From positions 1 to 47,945 of the forward strand of contig CAJOME010000002.1 of assembly GCA_905235585.1 (NCBI GenBank): a stretch of DNA of 47,945 nucleotides. The letters run 5' to 3'. The position numbers were made by a program, and so were the translations under genes. Positions 1-8,257 of the stretch are shown one piece after another. The stretch is from an uncultured Lachnospiraceae bacterium. GTDB lineage: Bacteria; Bacillota; Clostridia; Lachnospirales; Lachnospiraceae. The stretch's first letter is position 1; every line of letters begins with the position of its first letter. Under the pieces are notes generated by a model. The model did not search any database, had not been told where the DNA came from, and worked only from the letters and a program-made list of their open reading frames with translations.

Positions 1-1191
1 CGGATTCAGCCTGCTCGCCTTTCTTGCCGGCGACCAGCCGCAGATGATACCGATGCCCGCGCTGAAGCCGAAGCCCAGCCAGATCGCTGTCATACTGATG
101 CGGAAGGCGGTCTCCAGCAGATTGCTCAGCACCGCGCTGATTGCGAGGCCCAGGATAATGCCCATGATTCCGCCGATCAGGCTCAGCAGGAAGCTCTCCA
201 TCAGGAACTGCAGCTGGATCTGCCACTGCCGGGCGCCGAGGGCTTTCTTCAGACCGATCTCGACCGTCCGCTCGGTTACGGTGGTCAGCATCATGTTCAT
301 GATCCCGATGCCGCCGACCAGCAGGGCGATGCTCGCGATGCCCGCCAGCAGGGTGGACATCATGCCCATCATGCTCTCCATGGTGTCCTCGATGGCATCC
401 ATGGTGGTGATGGTATAGCAGTCCTCCTCAAAGGAGAACATGACGTCCAGCGCGTTCTCCAGCGCGTCGGAGACCTCCGCGCTGGTCATCCCGTCCGCCA
501 TGTACACGGTGAAGCTGGTCACCTCGTTGACGCTGTTCATCTTCATCGCCGTGGTGTAGGGAATCAGGATGCTCGGCGACCCGAGGAAGATGGACGCGAT
601 GCTCTCCGTGTTGTCCGCGGAAAAGACGCCGACCACCAGGAACGGAATTCCGTTCACATACAGGTTCTGTCCGACCGGATCCACACCGAAGAAGAAATCC
701 TCGATCATCTCGCTGTCGATCAGGCATACATAGCTCATGTTGTCGTCGTCGAGAAAGTTCAGCGCCCGGCCCCGCTGCACCACCTCCGGGTGGCTCTGGA
801 AGTAGTAGGCGTTTCTTCCGCCGACGCTGATCCGGTTCTCGTACTCCCCGCCCCGGCTCACCCGCGCGTTGCTGATACTGACGGTGGGCGTGACGCCCTC
901 AACCTCGGGCAGGGCCGCGAGCTCCTCCAGATCCGCCTTGCTCATGCCGGTCTTCAGATCGCTGCCCGTCACGTTGACGGTCAGCGTCCCCGCGCCCATG
1001 CTGAGGAAGCTGTCGGAAATGGTGCCGGTCACGCCGTTGACCGTCGTGATCAGCGTGATGACCGCCATGACGCCGATCAGGATGCCCAGCACCGTCAGGA
1101 AGGACCGCACCTTGGATCCCCGGATGTTGCTCATGCTCATCCGGAAGCACTCGCCGATCATGATCAGCGTGCCCTTGATGGTTTTAAGCAT
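1..1191 (-). CDS. MacB-type ABC transporter permease (3' end cut by window)
   Basis: This is the membrane subunit of a MacB/FtsX-like ABC exporter, a family that moves peptides, macrolides or envelope molecules. The reading frame is open from the ATG at 1191 to the first base of the window. It starts [20 protein letters not shown], followed by a first membrane segment ([20 protein letters not shown]). Next comes a large extracytoplasmic MacB_PCD domain, then three C-terminal membrane segments with the family's [16 protein letters not shown] motif. The last visible residues are [11 protein letters not shown], so only about ten residues are missing. It overlaps the preceding ATPase fragment by 8 bases, the usual coupling for this pair. 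The sequence is markedly GC-rich compared with everything beyond about 1.5 kb. Confidence 0.9.
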   Translation of the reverse strand, partial: MLKTIKGTLIMIGECFRMSMSNIRGSKVRSFLTVLGILIGVMAVITLITTVNGVTGTISDSFLSMGAGTLTVNVTGSDLKTGMSKADLEELAALPEVEGVTPTVSISNARVSRGGEYENRISVGGRNAYYFQSHPEVVQRGRALNFLDDDNMSYVCLIDSEMIEDFFFGVDPVGQNLYVNGIPFLVVGVFSADNTESIASIFLGSPSILIPYTTAMKMNSVNEVTSFTVYMADGMTSAEVSDALENALDVMFSFEEDCYTITTMDAIEDTMESMMGMMSTLLAGIASIALLVGGIGIMNMMLTTVTERTVEIGLKKALGARQWQIQLQFLMESFLLSLIGGIMGIILGLAISAVLSNLLETAFRISMTAIWLGFGFSAGIGIICGWSPARKASRLNP

Positions 1192-1510
1192 CGGAGGCCG
1201 AACCTCCTTCCGTCAGCACCCCGTCGATGATGTGCACCACGCGCTTCGCGTTGGCGGCAATGTTCATGTCGTGGGTGATCATGATGATGGAGTGTCCCTC
1301 CTCGTTCAGCTCCCGGAACAGCTGCATGATCTGCTTTCCGGTCTTCTGGTCCAGCGCGCCGGTCGGCTCGTCCGCCAGCAGGATGCCCGGATTGGTCACC
1401 AGCGCCCGCGCGATGGCCACGCGCTGCTGCTGGCCGCCGGACAGCTGATTCGGATAGTGCCCCATCCGGTCGGACAGGCCGACCCGCTCCAGCATCTCCT
1501 GTTTAGTCAT
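1184..1510 (-). pseudogene. ABC transporter ATPase, N-terminal half missing (MacB-type)
   Basis: This is the C-terminal 108 residues of a MacB-like ABC ATPase. The signature [15 protein letters not shown], Walker B ([12 protein letters not shown]) and the H-loop (IIMITHD) are intact. Walker A and the Q-loop, about 110-120 residues, are absent. The apparent ATG overlaps the stop codon of the neighbouring 104-aa gene (ATGA), which could look like translational coupling. I think it is an internal Met exposed by a break in the sequence. Without a P-loop it cannot hydrolyse ATP, so it is either a broken gene or the edge of a mis-joined contig. GC content falls just beyond this point, which fits either explanation. 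Confidence 0.8.
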
Positions 1511-1821
1511 AGACTGATACCCTTCATGGTCAGCTGATGGAAAAACCTCAGTACCTTCCTCCTGCCGAAGACTACCTCATCCTCCAGCTCGAGTATATAA
1601 TTCGGGAAGAGTACGCGTCCCACCCCGGTCACTACCGGATGATAGCCCTGCTTCTCCACGAGATAGTCTGTCATATCATCATCCGCGAGCCTCATGTAGA
1701 GCTCTGTCACCTCAAGATCCGAATGATTCGCACCCGCGACCTCTATCACGATGTTGTTCTTTCCTATGCTGCGCATGTATTCCAGCAGCTCCGGCTCGTA
1801 ACTGACGCTTATGTCCTTCAT
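1507..1821 (-). CDS. small conserved protein, possibly related to CC/Se-motif proteins
   Basis: A 104-aa soluble protein of unknown function. Its plan is an N-terminal helix ([14 protein letters not shown]), a beta-rich middle, and a C-terminal stretch ending [12 protein letters not shown]. This resembles the ending of the small HesB-like 'CC/Se motif' proteins of Clostridia, but the Cys-Cys/selenocysteine site is not present here: the loop reads GANHSDLEV. The relationship is weak and from memory. A good promoter lies just upstream, so the gene is probably expressed from its own start. The ribosome binding site (TTAGGGAT) is poor. The stop codon sits exactly where the GC-rich ATPase fragment begins. 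Confidence 0.6.
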   Translation of the reverse strand: MKDISVSYEPELLEYMRSIGKNNIVIEVAGANHSDLEVTELYMRLADDDMTDYLVEKQGYHPVVTGVGRVLFPNYILELEDEVVFGRRKVLRFFHQLTMKGISL

Positions 1822-1843
1822 ATCCCTAACTAACCAAATTTAA

Positions 1844-1872
1844 ATTATACACCCGATCCGTGATAAATACAA
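1844..1872 (-). promoter_or_regulatory. sigma-A type promoter for the 104-aa gene
   Basis: On the minus strand a -35 box TTGTAT, a 17-base spacer and a perfect -10 box TATAAT lie about 23 bases before the start codon. The -35 box matches consensus at four of six positions. Nothing else nearby would need this promoter. Confidence 0.6.
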
Positions 1873-1946
1873 AACGCTACTATCACAGCACTTTTAACCT
1901 TTTGGCCTTCAGTCATATGTATTACCCGCAGCACCGCGACAAGTGC

Positions 1947-1978
1947 AAAAAAACTCCCCCTGGCATGCTCTGAATGCC
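1947..1978 (-). terminator. possible weak terminator after the nitroreductase gene
   Basis: On the minus strand GGCAT and ATGCC form a 5-bp stem around a 7-base loop, followed by AGGGGGAG and then seven T. The T-run is displaced from the stem by about eight bases, so this is a weak call. The surrounding 1900-2055 gap also holds GC-rich palindromic sequence (GCGCGCTGTGCGCATATGGCG) and an AACAGTAAC end resembling the repeat at 13410-13469. Confidence 0.3.
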
Positions 1979-2055
1979 GTCCATGCGCGCTGTGCGCATA
2001 TGGCGTCGTGGTGGCTCGGTGCCAACAGTAACTGCAACAGTGCCGTGCAATACAC

Positions 2056-2598
2056 TCACAGGACTCTGAGGAGGTCAGCCACTTCCTTGCGCTTCGGCGC
2101 TTCAGGCGACTCTGCGGGTCTTCCTATCAGTATAAGAGCCGACACCTTCTCACCCTCCGCGACACCTGCTATCTCCATCACCTTTGCCTCGTCGTATATC
2201 CCAAGTATCACGGTGCCGAGTCCCTTATCATGTGCTGCCAGACAGAAAGCCTCTGACGCAAGCCCCGCGTCATAAGACTGCCAGTGCTCACCCTTTGAGG
2301 TAGACTCCGAGCCGTCTCTTTCATAACCGGATCTCTTGTCTACGGTACATACGAGCACCAGCGCGGGAGCATTCAATATGCTCTTTGCGTTCCATTCAAA
2401 GCCCATCACTCCCTCGTTTGCGATCCTGTCTTTGATCTCTTTATCGAGTATCAGCGTGTACCTTACAGACTGGCAGTTCTTCCAGGTCGGAGCATATCTT
2501 GCGACCTCTACGACCTCCTCTATCTGCTCCTTTGTCACCGGCTCGTCGGTAAACTTCCTGATACTCCTGCGTCCCTTGATACCCTCCTTAAGCTCCAT
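2056..2598 (-). CDS. nitroreductase family protein
   Basis: An FMN-dependent, NAD(P)H-using oxidoreductase of the nitroreductase superfamily, about 180 aa and cytosolic. The N-terminal GRRSIRKF motif (residues 9-16) is the FMN-phosphate binding segment. Later segments (YAPTWKNCQSVRY; ASEAFCLAAHDKGLGTVILG) match the dimer and flavin-binding core, and the C-terminus has the IGRPAE turn. I start at the ATG at 2598 because AAGGAGAGG lies six bases before it; an in-frame ATG ten codons upstream lacks a site. The natural substrate cannot be read from sequence. It sits alone behind a promoter embedded in an inverted repeat, so it may respond to a ligand or stress. Confidence 0.9.
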   Translation of the reverse strand: MELKEGIKGRRSIRKFTDEPVTKEQIEEVVEVARYAPTWKNCQSVRYTLILDKEIKDRIANEGVMGFEWNAKSILNAPALVLVCTVDKRSGYERDGSESTSKGEHWQSYDAGLASEAFCLAAHDKGLGTVILGIYDEAKVMEIAGVAEGEKVSALILIGRPAESPEAPKRKEVADLLRVL

Positions 2599-2638
2599 AA
2601 TCCCTCTCCTTTCTTTTATAAAAATCAACCGTGTTTAC

Positions 2639-2686
2639 AGTATACCACAAATCCTCTTTGCCTATGCATCATGGGTTTTTGTGGTA
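2639..2686 (-). promoter_or_regulatory. extended -10 promoter inside an inverted repeat (nitroreductase)
   Basis: An extended -10 (TGG then TATACT, 2639-2647) lies 41 bases before the nitroreductase start. It overlaps one arm of a perfect 9-bp inverted repeat, TACCACAAA (2643-2651) and TTTGTGGTA (2678-2686). No good -35 box is visible. This could be an operator for an unknown repressor or a looping site; it could equally fold as RNA at the end of the upstream 207-aa gene. Confidence 0.5.
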
Positions 2687-2705
2687 TTTGTACAATAAAT
2701 ACGTA

Positions 2706-3329
2706 TCACTCCCCGGTAAGCTCCATGGATATGGTCATATCCACCTTATCCTTTTTTACCCCTACGACCACATCCTTCGCAAGACTTGCCACGATAGACT
2801 TCTCCAGTATGTCTCTTGCCTCCTCGCCGTTTCCTGCCTCAGCTCCCGTCTCTCTCAGGGACTTGCGGTACTCTGCCAGAGACCATGCCACCATCAGGTC
2901 GCTGGGCTTCTCTTCATCGGAATCATACGACAGGAAGCCCGCACCGTATTCGCGCTCCACGTCAAGTGCCTCTTCGCGGTTTAATATGCTGTTCTCGATG
3001 AACTCTCCGATACGTCCCATAAACCCTTTTGAGCTTGCGTTCTTTCCTGAAGTAGATACTGCCAGCAGCTCTCTTTTTGTATCATAGTTTATACCTTCGG
3101 TCATGGCGCTGATGTTTATGCTGGCTTCATCAGCATTTCTTTCTGTCCAGATAAGAGCTGTGTAATTGCCCGCCATTGCCTTGAGCATACCGAGAGTTTC
3201 CTCTGCCAGCAGCCTCAGATGCATAGCATCTCTTCTGGCATAGCCCTGCTTCCTTATTTCCTCATCGACCTTTGCGAGCGCATCACGTATCACTATCTCC
3301 TTACTTGTTACAAGAAGCTTTTCATCCAT
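2706..3329 (-). CDS. unknown conserved protein with GHKL-ATPase-like N-box
   Basis: A 207-aa cytosolic protein. Residues about 39-53 (HLRLLAEETLGMLKA) resemble the N-box helix of GHKL ATPases such as anti-sigma kinases of the RsbW/SpoIIAB type. I do not see a clear G1 (DxGxG) box, so ATP binding is uncertain. The middle (LLAVSTSGKNASSKGFMGRIGEFIENSIL) and the acidic C-terminus are unlike named families I know. The start has GGAGGG about eleven bases upstream. It probably sits in its own unit after a palindromic repeat at 3371-3406. I recognise this as a type of protein found in Lachnospiraceae but cannot assign a role. Confidence 0.7.
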   Translation of the reverse strand: MDEKLLVTSKEIVIRDALAKVDEEIRKQGYARRDAMHLRLLAEETLGMLKAMAGNYTALIWTERNADEASINISAMTEGINYDTKRELLAVSTSGKNASSKGFMGRIGEFIENSILNREEALDVEREYGAGFLSYDSDEEKPSDLMVAWSLAEYRKSLRETGAEAGNGEEARDILEKSIVASLAKDVVVGVKKDKVDMTISMELTGE

Positions 3330-3370
3330 ATCTATGATCTCCCTCCGTATCTCTGTTTCTTAAGATATAT

Positions 3371-3406
3371 GTAACTATTCAGAGCCCCTGGGTTCCGGAC
3401 AGTTAC
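3371..3406. repeat. 36-bp palindromic repeat, possible MITE-like element
   Basis: The ends GTAACTATTC and GGACAGTTAC are inverted repeats (8 of 10 match), with an inner GAGCCC/GGGTTC stem. AT-rich flanks read AGATATAT on the left and GAATATAT on the right, which hints at a short target duplication. The outer arms resemble those of the element at 13410-13469. Confidence 0.45.
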
Positions 3407-3480
3407 GAATATATTACCATAAACCCTGCTTCACATCAGTAAATATCAAACCGGAAAAGCCATCAGCCCTGTCCATGCTT

Positions 3481-5049
3481 TCAATCTACCGGTGCCAGTC
3501 TGACCACCACCACATCATTGACCATGGCACAGGAGCCTCTCTCGGGAAACACCGGCATATTCCTGACATACTCATCTTTCAGAGCCATATTCAAAGCATC
3601 ATCTCCGGCCACCTGGAGGCGGATACCCATTTCATGCTCCCAAAACCCCTGCCATGACTGAGTCACCCATCTGAGGTCGTCCGGCGTCCATGTACCTACC
3701 GCTGCATTTCTGTTTGCCCTGTTGAATATCACTTCATTTTTAGCAAATACCGGACTGTCTGATGGCTTTCCCACGAAAACATATTTGTAATACGGATGAT
3801 AAAGATCATCCCTTATGAGCTCCGCTACGATCTCGGAGCCAAGCTCCCTCAGGCTATTCATACCCATGTACATAGCCTGCTGATCATAGATAGTCATGAT
3901 ATAGTTTCCGTATAGTACTATCCCCATAAACAGTATCAACACAGGTCGATACCATTTTTGCATTCTGCCCTCCACAGTCTCCAGACAGATGCATCCAAGC
4001 AGCGGTACACACATACTCACCGGGATCGTCATCTGTATCTGCGGAGCTGCCTCATAGGCAATGAAATAGATCGCATTGACTGCCGCAGGGATAAGCATGG
4101 CAGCTATCGCATACAACAGTGCTCTGATCTTATCCTCCTTTAGCAGTCTGAAAAATGTACATATCATTGCTATGGCTATCAGAGCATATACAGCCACATA
4201 AAGCTTTCCCGAAAAATAGTTTATCTTTATAGCATTATTCCTGTAATAATCCGCAAAATACCCATATGCAGACGGTATTCTTGTGAACAGATGCAGCACG
4301 GTCCCGGCAAGTCCATAGTTCTCTGCTCCGCCGTACCCGCTCAGGCTGGTATCGTAATACCTCAGACTGATATTCACCATGATGTAATATATTACTGCTC
4401 CCACGATCAATGCAGCCAGACTTTCAAGGATCAGCCCTCCGAGCCTCCTCAGCCCGATATCCCTCGCACATAGATGTCTCATCACAAAGAATAATATGAT
4501 AAGACACATACACCCCAGATTTGCCTGATACAGTCCCATCATAAGCGCGATCAGGATCCCTGCTGCAGCAACAGCAGCTATCCTGTATTTTTGCTCTCCG
4601 TTACGGTTCTTTACCAGAATAAAGCCCGACAATGCAGCAAAGAAACAGGAGAACGCAAAGGTCGGGGACATATATCTGTAAGAAAGAGAAGATAATATGC
4701 CGGTATTTATAATAAATACGACCGATCCAAGATACTTTCCCGGAGCACTCCTTATCTCCAGTGCATCCATCACCAGGATAAAAGCGGTAGCAAAGAGGCT
4801 GACAGATATCAGTGATGTGACGGGATCAGGACTAAGGTATCCTCTTGCCTTGTCTAAAAAAGGCCACAGCCACCTCCCTATCCCGACCTCATGGGTGCTT
4901 GCATACGATATGGAGCCATGCCAGATGCCGTCAAGCTGATTCACGAGATGATTTGTCATAAGCAGCGAATAAGCCACGCACCCTGCAGCAACCTCCGCTA
5001 TGAACACACCATACCATTTTTTTATAAAGTCCGATATTTTACTCTTCAT
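3481..5049 (-). CDS. GtrII-type glucosyltransferase-like membrane protein
   Basis: A 522-aa polytopic membrane protein of the Glucos_trans_II type, related to phage-borne O-antigen glucosyltransferase GtrII. Such GT-C enzymes use lipid-linked sugars on the outer membrane face. The N-terminus matches the family pattern: a membrane segment, then HLVNQLDGIWHG, HEVGIGRWLWPFLD and a loop with DPVTSLIS. About ten more hydrophobic segments follow, with a C-terminal soluble part. I choose the ATG at 5049, preceded by GGAGGCAAGG, over an in-frame GTG six codons earlier. It follows the GT39-like gene by 17 bases and is probably co-transcribed with it and argS. The acceptor is unknown. Confidence 0.8.
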   Translation of the reverse strand: MKSKISDFIKKWYGVFIAEVAAGCVAYSLLMTNHLVNQLDGIWHGSISYASTHEVGIGRWLWPFLDKARGYLSPDPVTSLISVSLFATAFILVMDALEIRSAPGKYLGSVVFIINTGILSSLSYRYMSPTFAFSCFFAALSGFILVKNRNGEQKYRIAAVAAAGILIALMMGLYQANLGCMCLIILFFVMRHLCARDIGLRRLGGLILESLAALIVGAVIYYIMVNISLRYYDTSLSGYGGAENYGLAGTVLHLFTRIPSAYGYFADYYRNNAIKINYFSGKLYVAVYALIAIAMICTFFRLLKEDKIRALLYAIAAMLIPAAVNAIYFIAYEAAPQIQMTIPVSMCVPLLGCICLETVEGRMQKWYRPVLILFMGIVLYGNYIMTIYDQQAMYMGMNSLRELGSEIVAELIRDDLYHPYYKYVFVGKPSDSPVFAKNEVIFNRANRNAAVGTWTPDDLRWVTQSWQGFWEHEMGIRLQVAGDDALNMALKDEYVRNMPVFPERGSCAMVNDVVVVRLAPVD

Positions 5050-5066
5050 CCTTGCCTCCGTGTACA

Positions 5067-6437
5067 CTATGTCAGACTGAGCATTGTATATACAGCCGCG
5101 GTCGTAAATACAAAAACCGCAGTCGATCCGGCGACAGTCTCTTTGAAAGCGCGGCCGCTTCCCGAGGTATAGATTCCCAGCATCAACGCTTCCACCGGCA
5201 GCAGATATAAAACATAGCGGAAATCCATGGAACTGTAGCTGCCGGAGCTGAGCATGAAATTCACGTAGACCGCCATTGATGTCACATAAAGTATGCCCAG
5301 ATATGCTCTGAATACTCCATTCCCGATATATTTATTGCTGAATATCACACGAATGGTAGCATATAATGCCAGGACAGCGAGCAACGTACCTGAGAGCAGG
5401 AGTATCCATCCGGTGACTGACATGACAGCCGCGCCTGCTCCGCTGTGTCCTGCTTCACTCATAGCCAGCGAAAAATCCTGATCCCCGAAAAGCGAGGTCT
5501 TCATCATACCAAGAAAGATATTGAATTCATTATACGGATCACCGTATTTTTCCATATAAACGAACGGCTTTCCGGTCCGTATGTCAAATACTCTCTGCCA
5601 CATCGCGGCAGTCACAGGCTCGCCCACTTCCGGAGTAAAGTTTACCGGCACTCCGAAGCGGAGCAGGTTTCTGACAGGTGACCACAGCCCCAGCGGAGCA
5701 CATACCGCGATAAAAGCAATGTACTTCACAAGGTATGATACGATCCATTCTTTTCCCGATAGTATCCATTTTGTGATGAAAAGAAAGGCTATAGCCGGAG
5801 CCACCAGCGCTGCGGAAAGCTTCGCCATCATCCCCAGACCAATGGTCAGCGCCAGTACCATGGTGTGTCTCCATGAAGGCTCATCGTACCATTTCAGGCC
5901 AAAATATATGCTCATGATGCTGAACATTATAGCCAGCATGTCATTATTGATGGAGCCGGACATCTGGATGAATCCGGGATGTACTGCACACAGGGCAAAT
6001 GCGATAAGAAGTGACGAGCCTCCCAGATCAAAATATCTGCACATCATAAAAGCAAAGAGCAGGGCAATAAGTCCGTATGCCAGGGTTAACAGCTGGACAT
6101 TCTCGCACGCAGCGGCATACGCTATACCAATGGATTCCTGCAGGTGTATCCATGCAGCTGATATCATATGATGCAACGGTGGCTGGAAGAATCCCCACCT
6201 CTGTCTCGGATCAAAATCTATCAGAAAATGTCCGTTGTAAAAATACTCTATAAAAGCCGCCTGTCCCTCATCCGCTCCAAAGCCTATCACATCATGCTGT
6301 CTGAGCCATGACGGAGTATAGTATACATAGAAAGCCCGCAAAAAGACTCCTGTCAAGCCTGCCATGACTGTGCACAGCTTTATTGCTTTTTTCTTTTTTG
6401 TTCCGCTCTCCATGTCTGCCAGTCCCTGCAAGGTCAC
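5067..6437 (-). CDS. GT39/PMT-like glycosyltransferase, membrane protein
   Basis: A polytopic protein of about 456 aa resembling dolichyl-phosphate-mannose protein mannosyltransferases and ArnT-like GT-C enzymes. After the first membrane segment comes the catalytic-loop signature GFGADEGQAAFIEYF with acidic residues. It is followed by the aromatic loop RQRWGFFQPPLHHMISAAW, typical of the family's 'PPLH' luminal motif. Around nine further membrane segments follow. The frame opens at a GTG that overlaps the argS stop (GTGA); an ATG eight codons later (6413) is a possible alternative. Coupling to argS and to the GtrII-like gene suggests one operon. The donor is probably a polyprenyl-phosphate sugar; the acceptor is unknown. 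Confidence 0.8.
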   Translation of the reverse strand: MTLQGLADMESGTKKKKAIKLCTVMAGLTGVFLRAFYVYYTPSWLRQHDVIGFGADEGQAAFIEYFYNGHFLIDFDPRQRWGFFQPPLHHMISAAWIHLQESIGIAYAAACENVQLLTLAYGLIALLFAFMMCRYFDLGGSSLLIAFALCAVHPGFIQMSGSINNDMLAIMFSIMSIYFGLKWYDEPSWRHTMVLALTIGLGMMAKLSAALVAPAIAFLFITKWILSGKEWIVSYLVKYIAFIAVCAPLGLWSPVRNLLRFGVPVNFTPEVGEPVTAAMWQRVFDIRTGKPFVYMEKYGDPYNEFNIFLGMMKTSLFGDQDFSLAMSEAGHSGAGAAVMSVTGWILLLSGTLLAVLALYATIRVIFSNKYIGNGVFRAYLGILYVTSMAVYVNFMLSSGSYSSMDFRYVLYLLPVEALMLGIYTSGSGRAFKETVAGSTAVFVFTTAAVYTMLSLT

Positions 6438-8152
6438 ATCATCTCGGGAGCATCAAAGCCCAGGATATCTATGCAGGTCTCAAGGATTCCCTTTGTCAGT
6501 ATGAGCAGGGATATCCAGCTGCCCTGTCTGTCCTTGTCCTCTTCAGATATGATCCTTGTTTCGTGGTAAAACTTATTGAAATCATTGGCCACCTGATATA
6601 TGTATGCGCATATCCTGTGCGGGGCAAGATCTCTCCATGCGCCCTCTATCATGGGCGCAAAGCCTGTAAGCGTCATCATCAGATCCTTCTCGGACGGATT
6701 GGCAGCCGGCAGTATCCTGGTGCCGTCTTTACCGCCATTTTCGGCGTATTTTCTGAGTATTGATTTTATACGCACTATGGTATACAGGATATAAGGACCG
6801 GTATTACCCTCAAAGGAGGTGAATTTATCTATATCAAAGATATAATCCTTCCTTGCTTCATTGGAGAGATCTCCGTACTTTATCGCCGCAAGCCCGATCT
6901 TGCCCGCAGTATCCCTAAGCTCCTCCTCTGACATTTCGGCTCCGTTTTCCCTCATCCTCTCAAGACATCTCTCATATACATCATCTATCAGCTCCTGCAG
7001 GCGCATCACTCCTCCCGAGCGCGTCTTAAACGGCTTGCCATCCTTGCCGTTCATCGTCCCGAAGCCGAGAAATTCAAGCGCGGTTTCCTCAGGCACAATA
7101 CCGCATTTTTTTGCTGCCCTGAATACCTGCAGGAAGTGCATGTCCTGACGCTTGTCAACCACATATATGACAGAGTCCGGTTTATAGTCCTCCTCCCTCT
7201 GCACAAGGGTAGCCAGATCCGTAGTGGTATACAGTGCGGCTCCATCAGACTTGAGTATCATACAGGGCGGTATCTCCTTGGTGTCTGACTCCTCGCATAC
7301 ATCCACGACCAGAGCCCCCTGAGACTCATACGCGTAACCATCCTTTTTCATACGATCCACCATATCCGCTATATAAGGATCGGCATCTGATTCGCCCTTC
7401 CATATCTCGAATGAGACATTGAGCTTATCGTAATTTTCCTTCAGATCGGCCACGGAGATATCCATAATATGCCGCCATATGGAAAGATACCCTTCATTGC
7501 CGTGCTGCAGCTCGTAGGTGATCTCCATAGCCTTATCCTTAAACTCTTCGTCCTCTTTGGATTTCGCCGATGCCGCAGGATATATCTCCGACAGCTCATC
7601 AAGCGTAGGCATGCGATCCATTCCCCGTTCCTTCATTTCGGCTATGATGAGACCTATCTGCAGACCCCAGTCTCCCATGTGTATATCACCTGATGTATCG
7701 TTGCCTACATACTTTGACAGTCTCTTTACGGCCTCGCCTATGATCGCTGCCCTGAGATGCCCTATATGCAAGGGCTTGGCCACATTGGGTCCGCCGTAAT
7801 CGACTATGACCCTGTCCTTATGCATATTCCCGACCCCGTATCTCTCATCCCGGGACTCTTCCGATATGTATGAAGCAAGATATGAGGCACTGATATTAAG
7901 ATTTATGAAGCCCGGTTTCACGCACTCGGCTTTTTCAAAGTACTGCGATCCCTCCAGTCTGGATATCACCTCTCCGGCTATTTCAAGGGGTGCTTTATGC
8001 GCCTCCTTTGCAAGTGCCATTGCACCGTTGCATTGGTACTCACACAGATCAGGACGATTGGATATCGTTACTCCCACCCTGCCGTCATCATATCCCGCAT
8101 CACGAAATGCTCTTTTTAATTCCTCTCCCAATATATCAAGCAGTGCTTTCAT
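6434..8152 (-). CDS. argS: arginyl-tRNA synthetase
   Basis: Class I aminoacyl-tRNA synthetase charging tRNA-Arg, 572 aa and full length for the short bacterial type. The N-terminal Add-1 domain is present. The HIGH motif lies at residues 129-132 within GPNVAKPLHIGHLRA. The KMSKS position carries the degenerate KTRSGG common in ArgS (about residue 380). The DALR anticodon-binding domain runs to the C-terminus, ending near DILGFDAPEMM. GAGGTGGGAG precedes the ATG. It heads a probable operon with the two glycosyltransferase-like genes, the first overlapping its stop. The upstream 105-base gap contains two copies of CGTTAAAC and a small GGGCAGCCC hairpin but no clear T-box. Confidence 0.97.
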   Translation of the reverse strand: MKALLDILGEELKRAFRDAGYDDGRVGVTISNRPDLCEYQCNGAMALAKEAHKAPLEIAGEVISRLEGSQYFEKAECVKPGFINLNISASYLASYISEESRDERYGVGNMHKDRVIVDYGGPNVAKPLHIGHLRAAIIGEAVKRLSKYVGNDTSGDIHMGDWGLQIGLIIAEMKERGMDRMPTLDELSEIYPAASAKSKEDEEFKDKAMEITYELQHGNEGYLSIWRHIMDISVADLKENYDKLNVSFEIWKGESDADPYIADMVDRMKKDGYAYESQGALVVDVCEESDTKEIPPCMILKSDGAALYTTTDLATLVQREEDYKPDSVIYVVDKRQDMHFLQVFRAAKKCGIVPEETALEFLGFGTMNGKDGKPFKTRSGGVMRLQELIDDVYERCLERMRENGAEMSEEELRDTAGKIGLAAIKYGDLSNEARKDYIFDIDKFTSFEGNTGPYILYTIVRIKSILRKYAENGGKDGTRILPAANPSEKDLMMTLTGFAPMIEGAWRDLAPHRICAYIYQVANDFNKFYHETRIISEEDKDRQGSWISLLILTKGILETCIDILGFDAPEMM

Positions 8153-8257
8153 CAGTCTCCCACCTCTTTCAGTTTGATAAATGTAACGTTAAACGCTTAT
8201 TTCACTCTTTGGTGCGCCCTCAGCAGCAAGTGCTTCGGGCTGCCCGGATAATTACCG

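Noticed and set aside
8153-8257. T-box leader before argS
   Set aside because: The gap is only 105 bases and has no T-box sequence or specifier stem.
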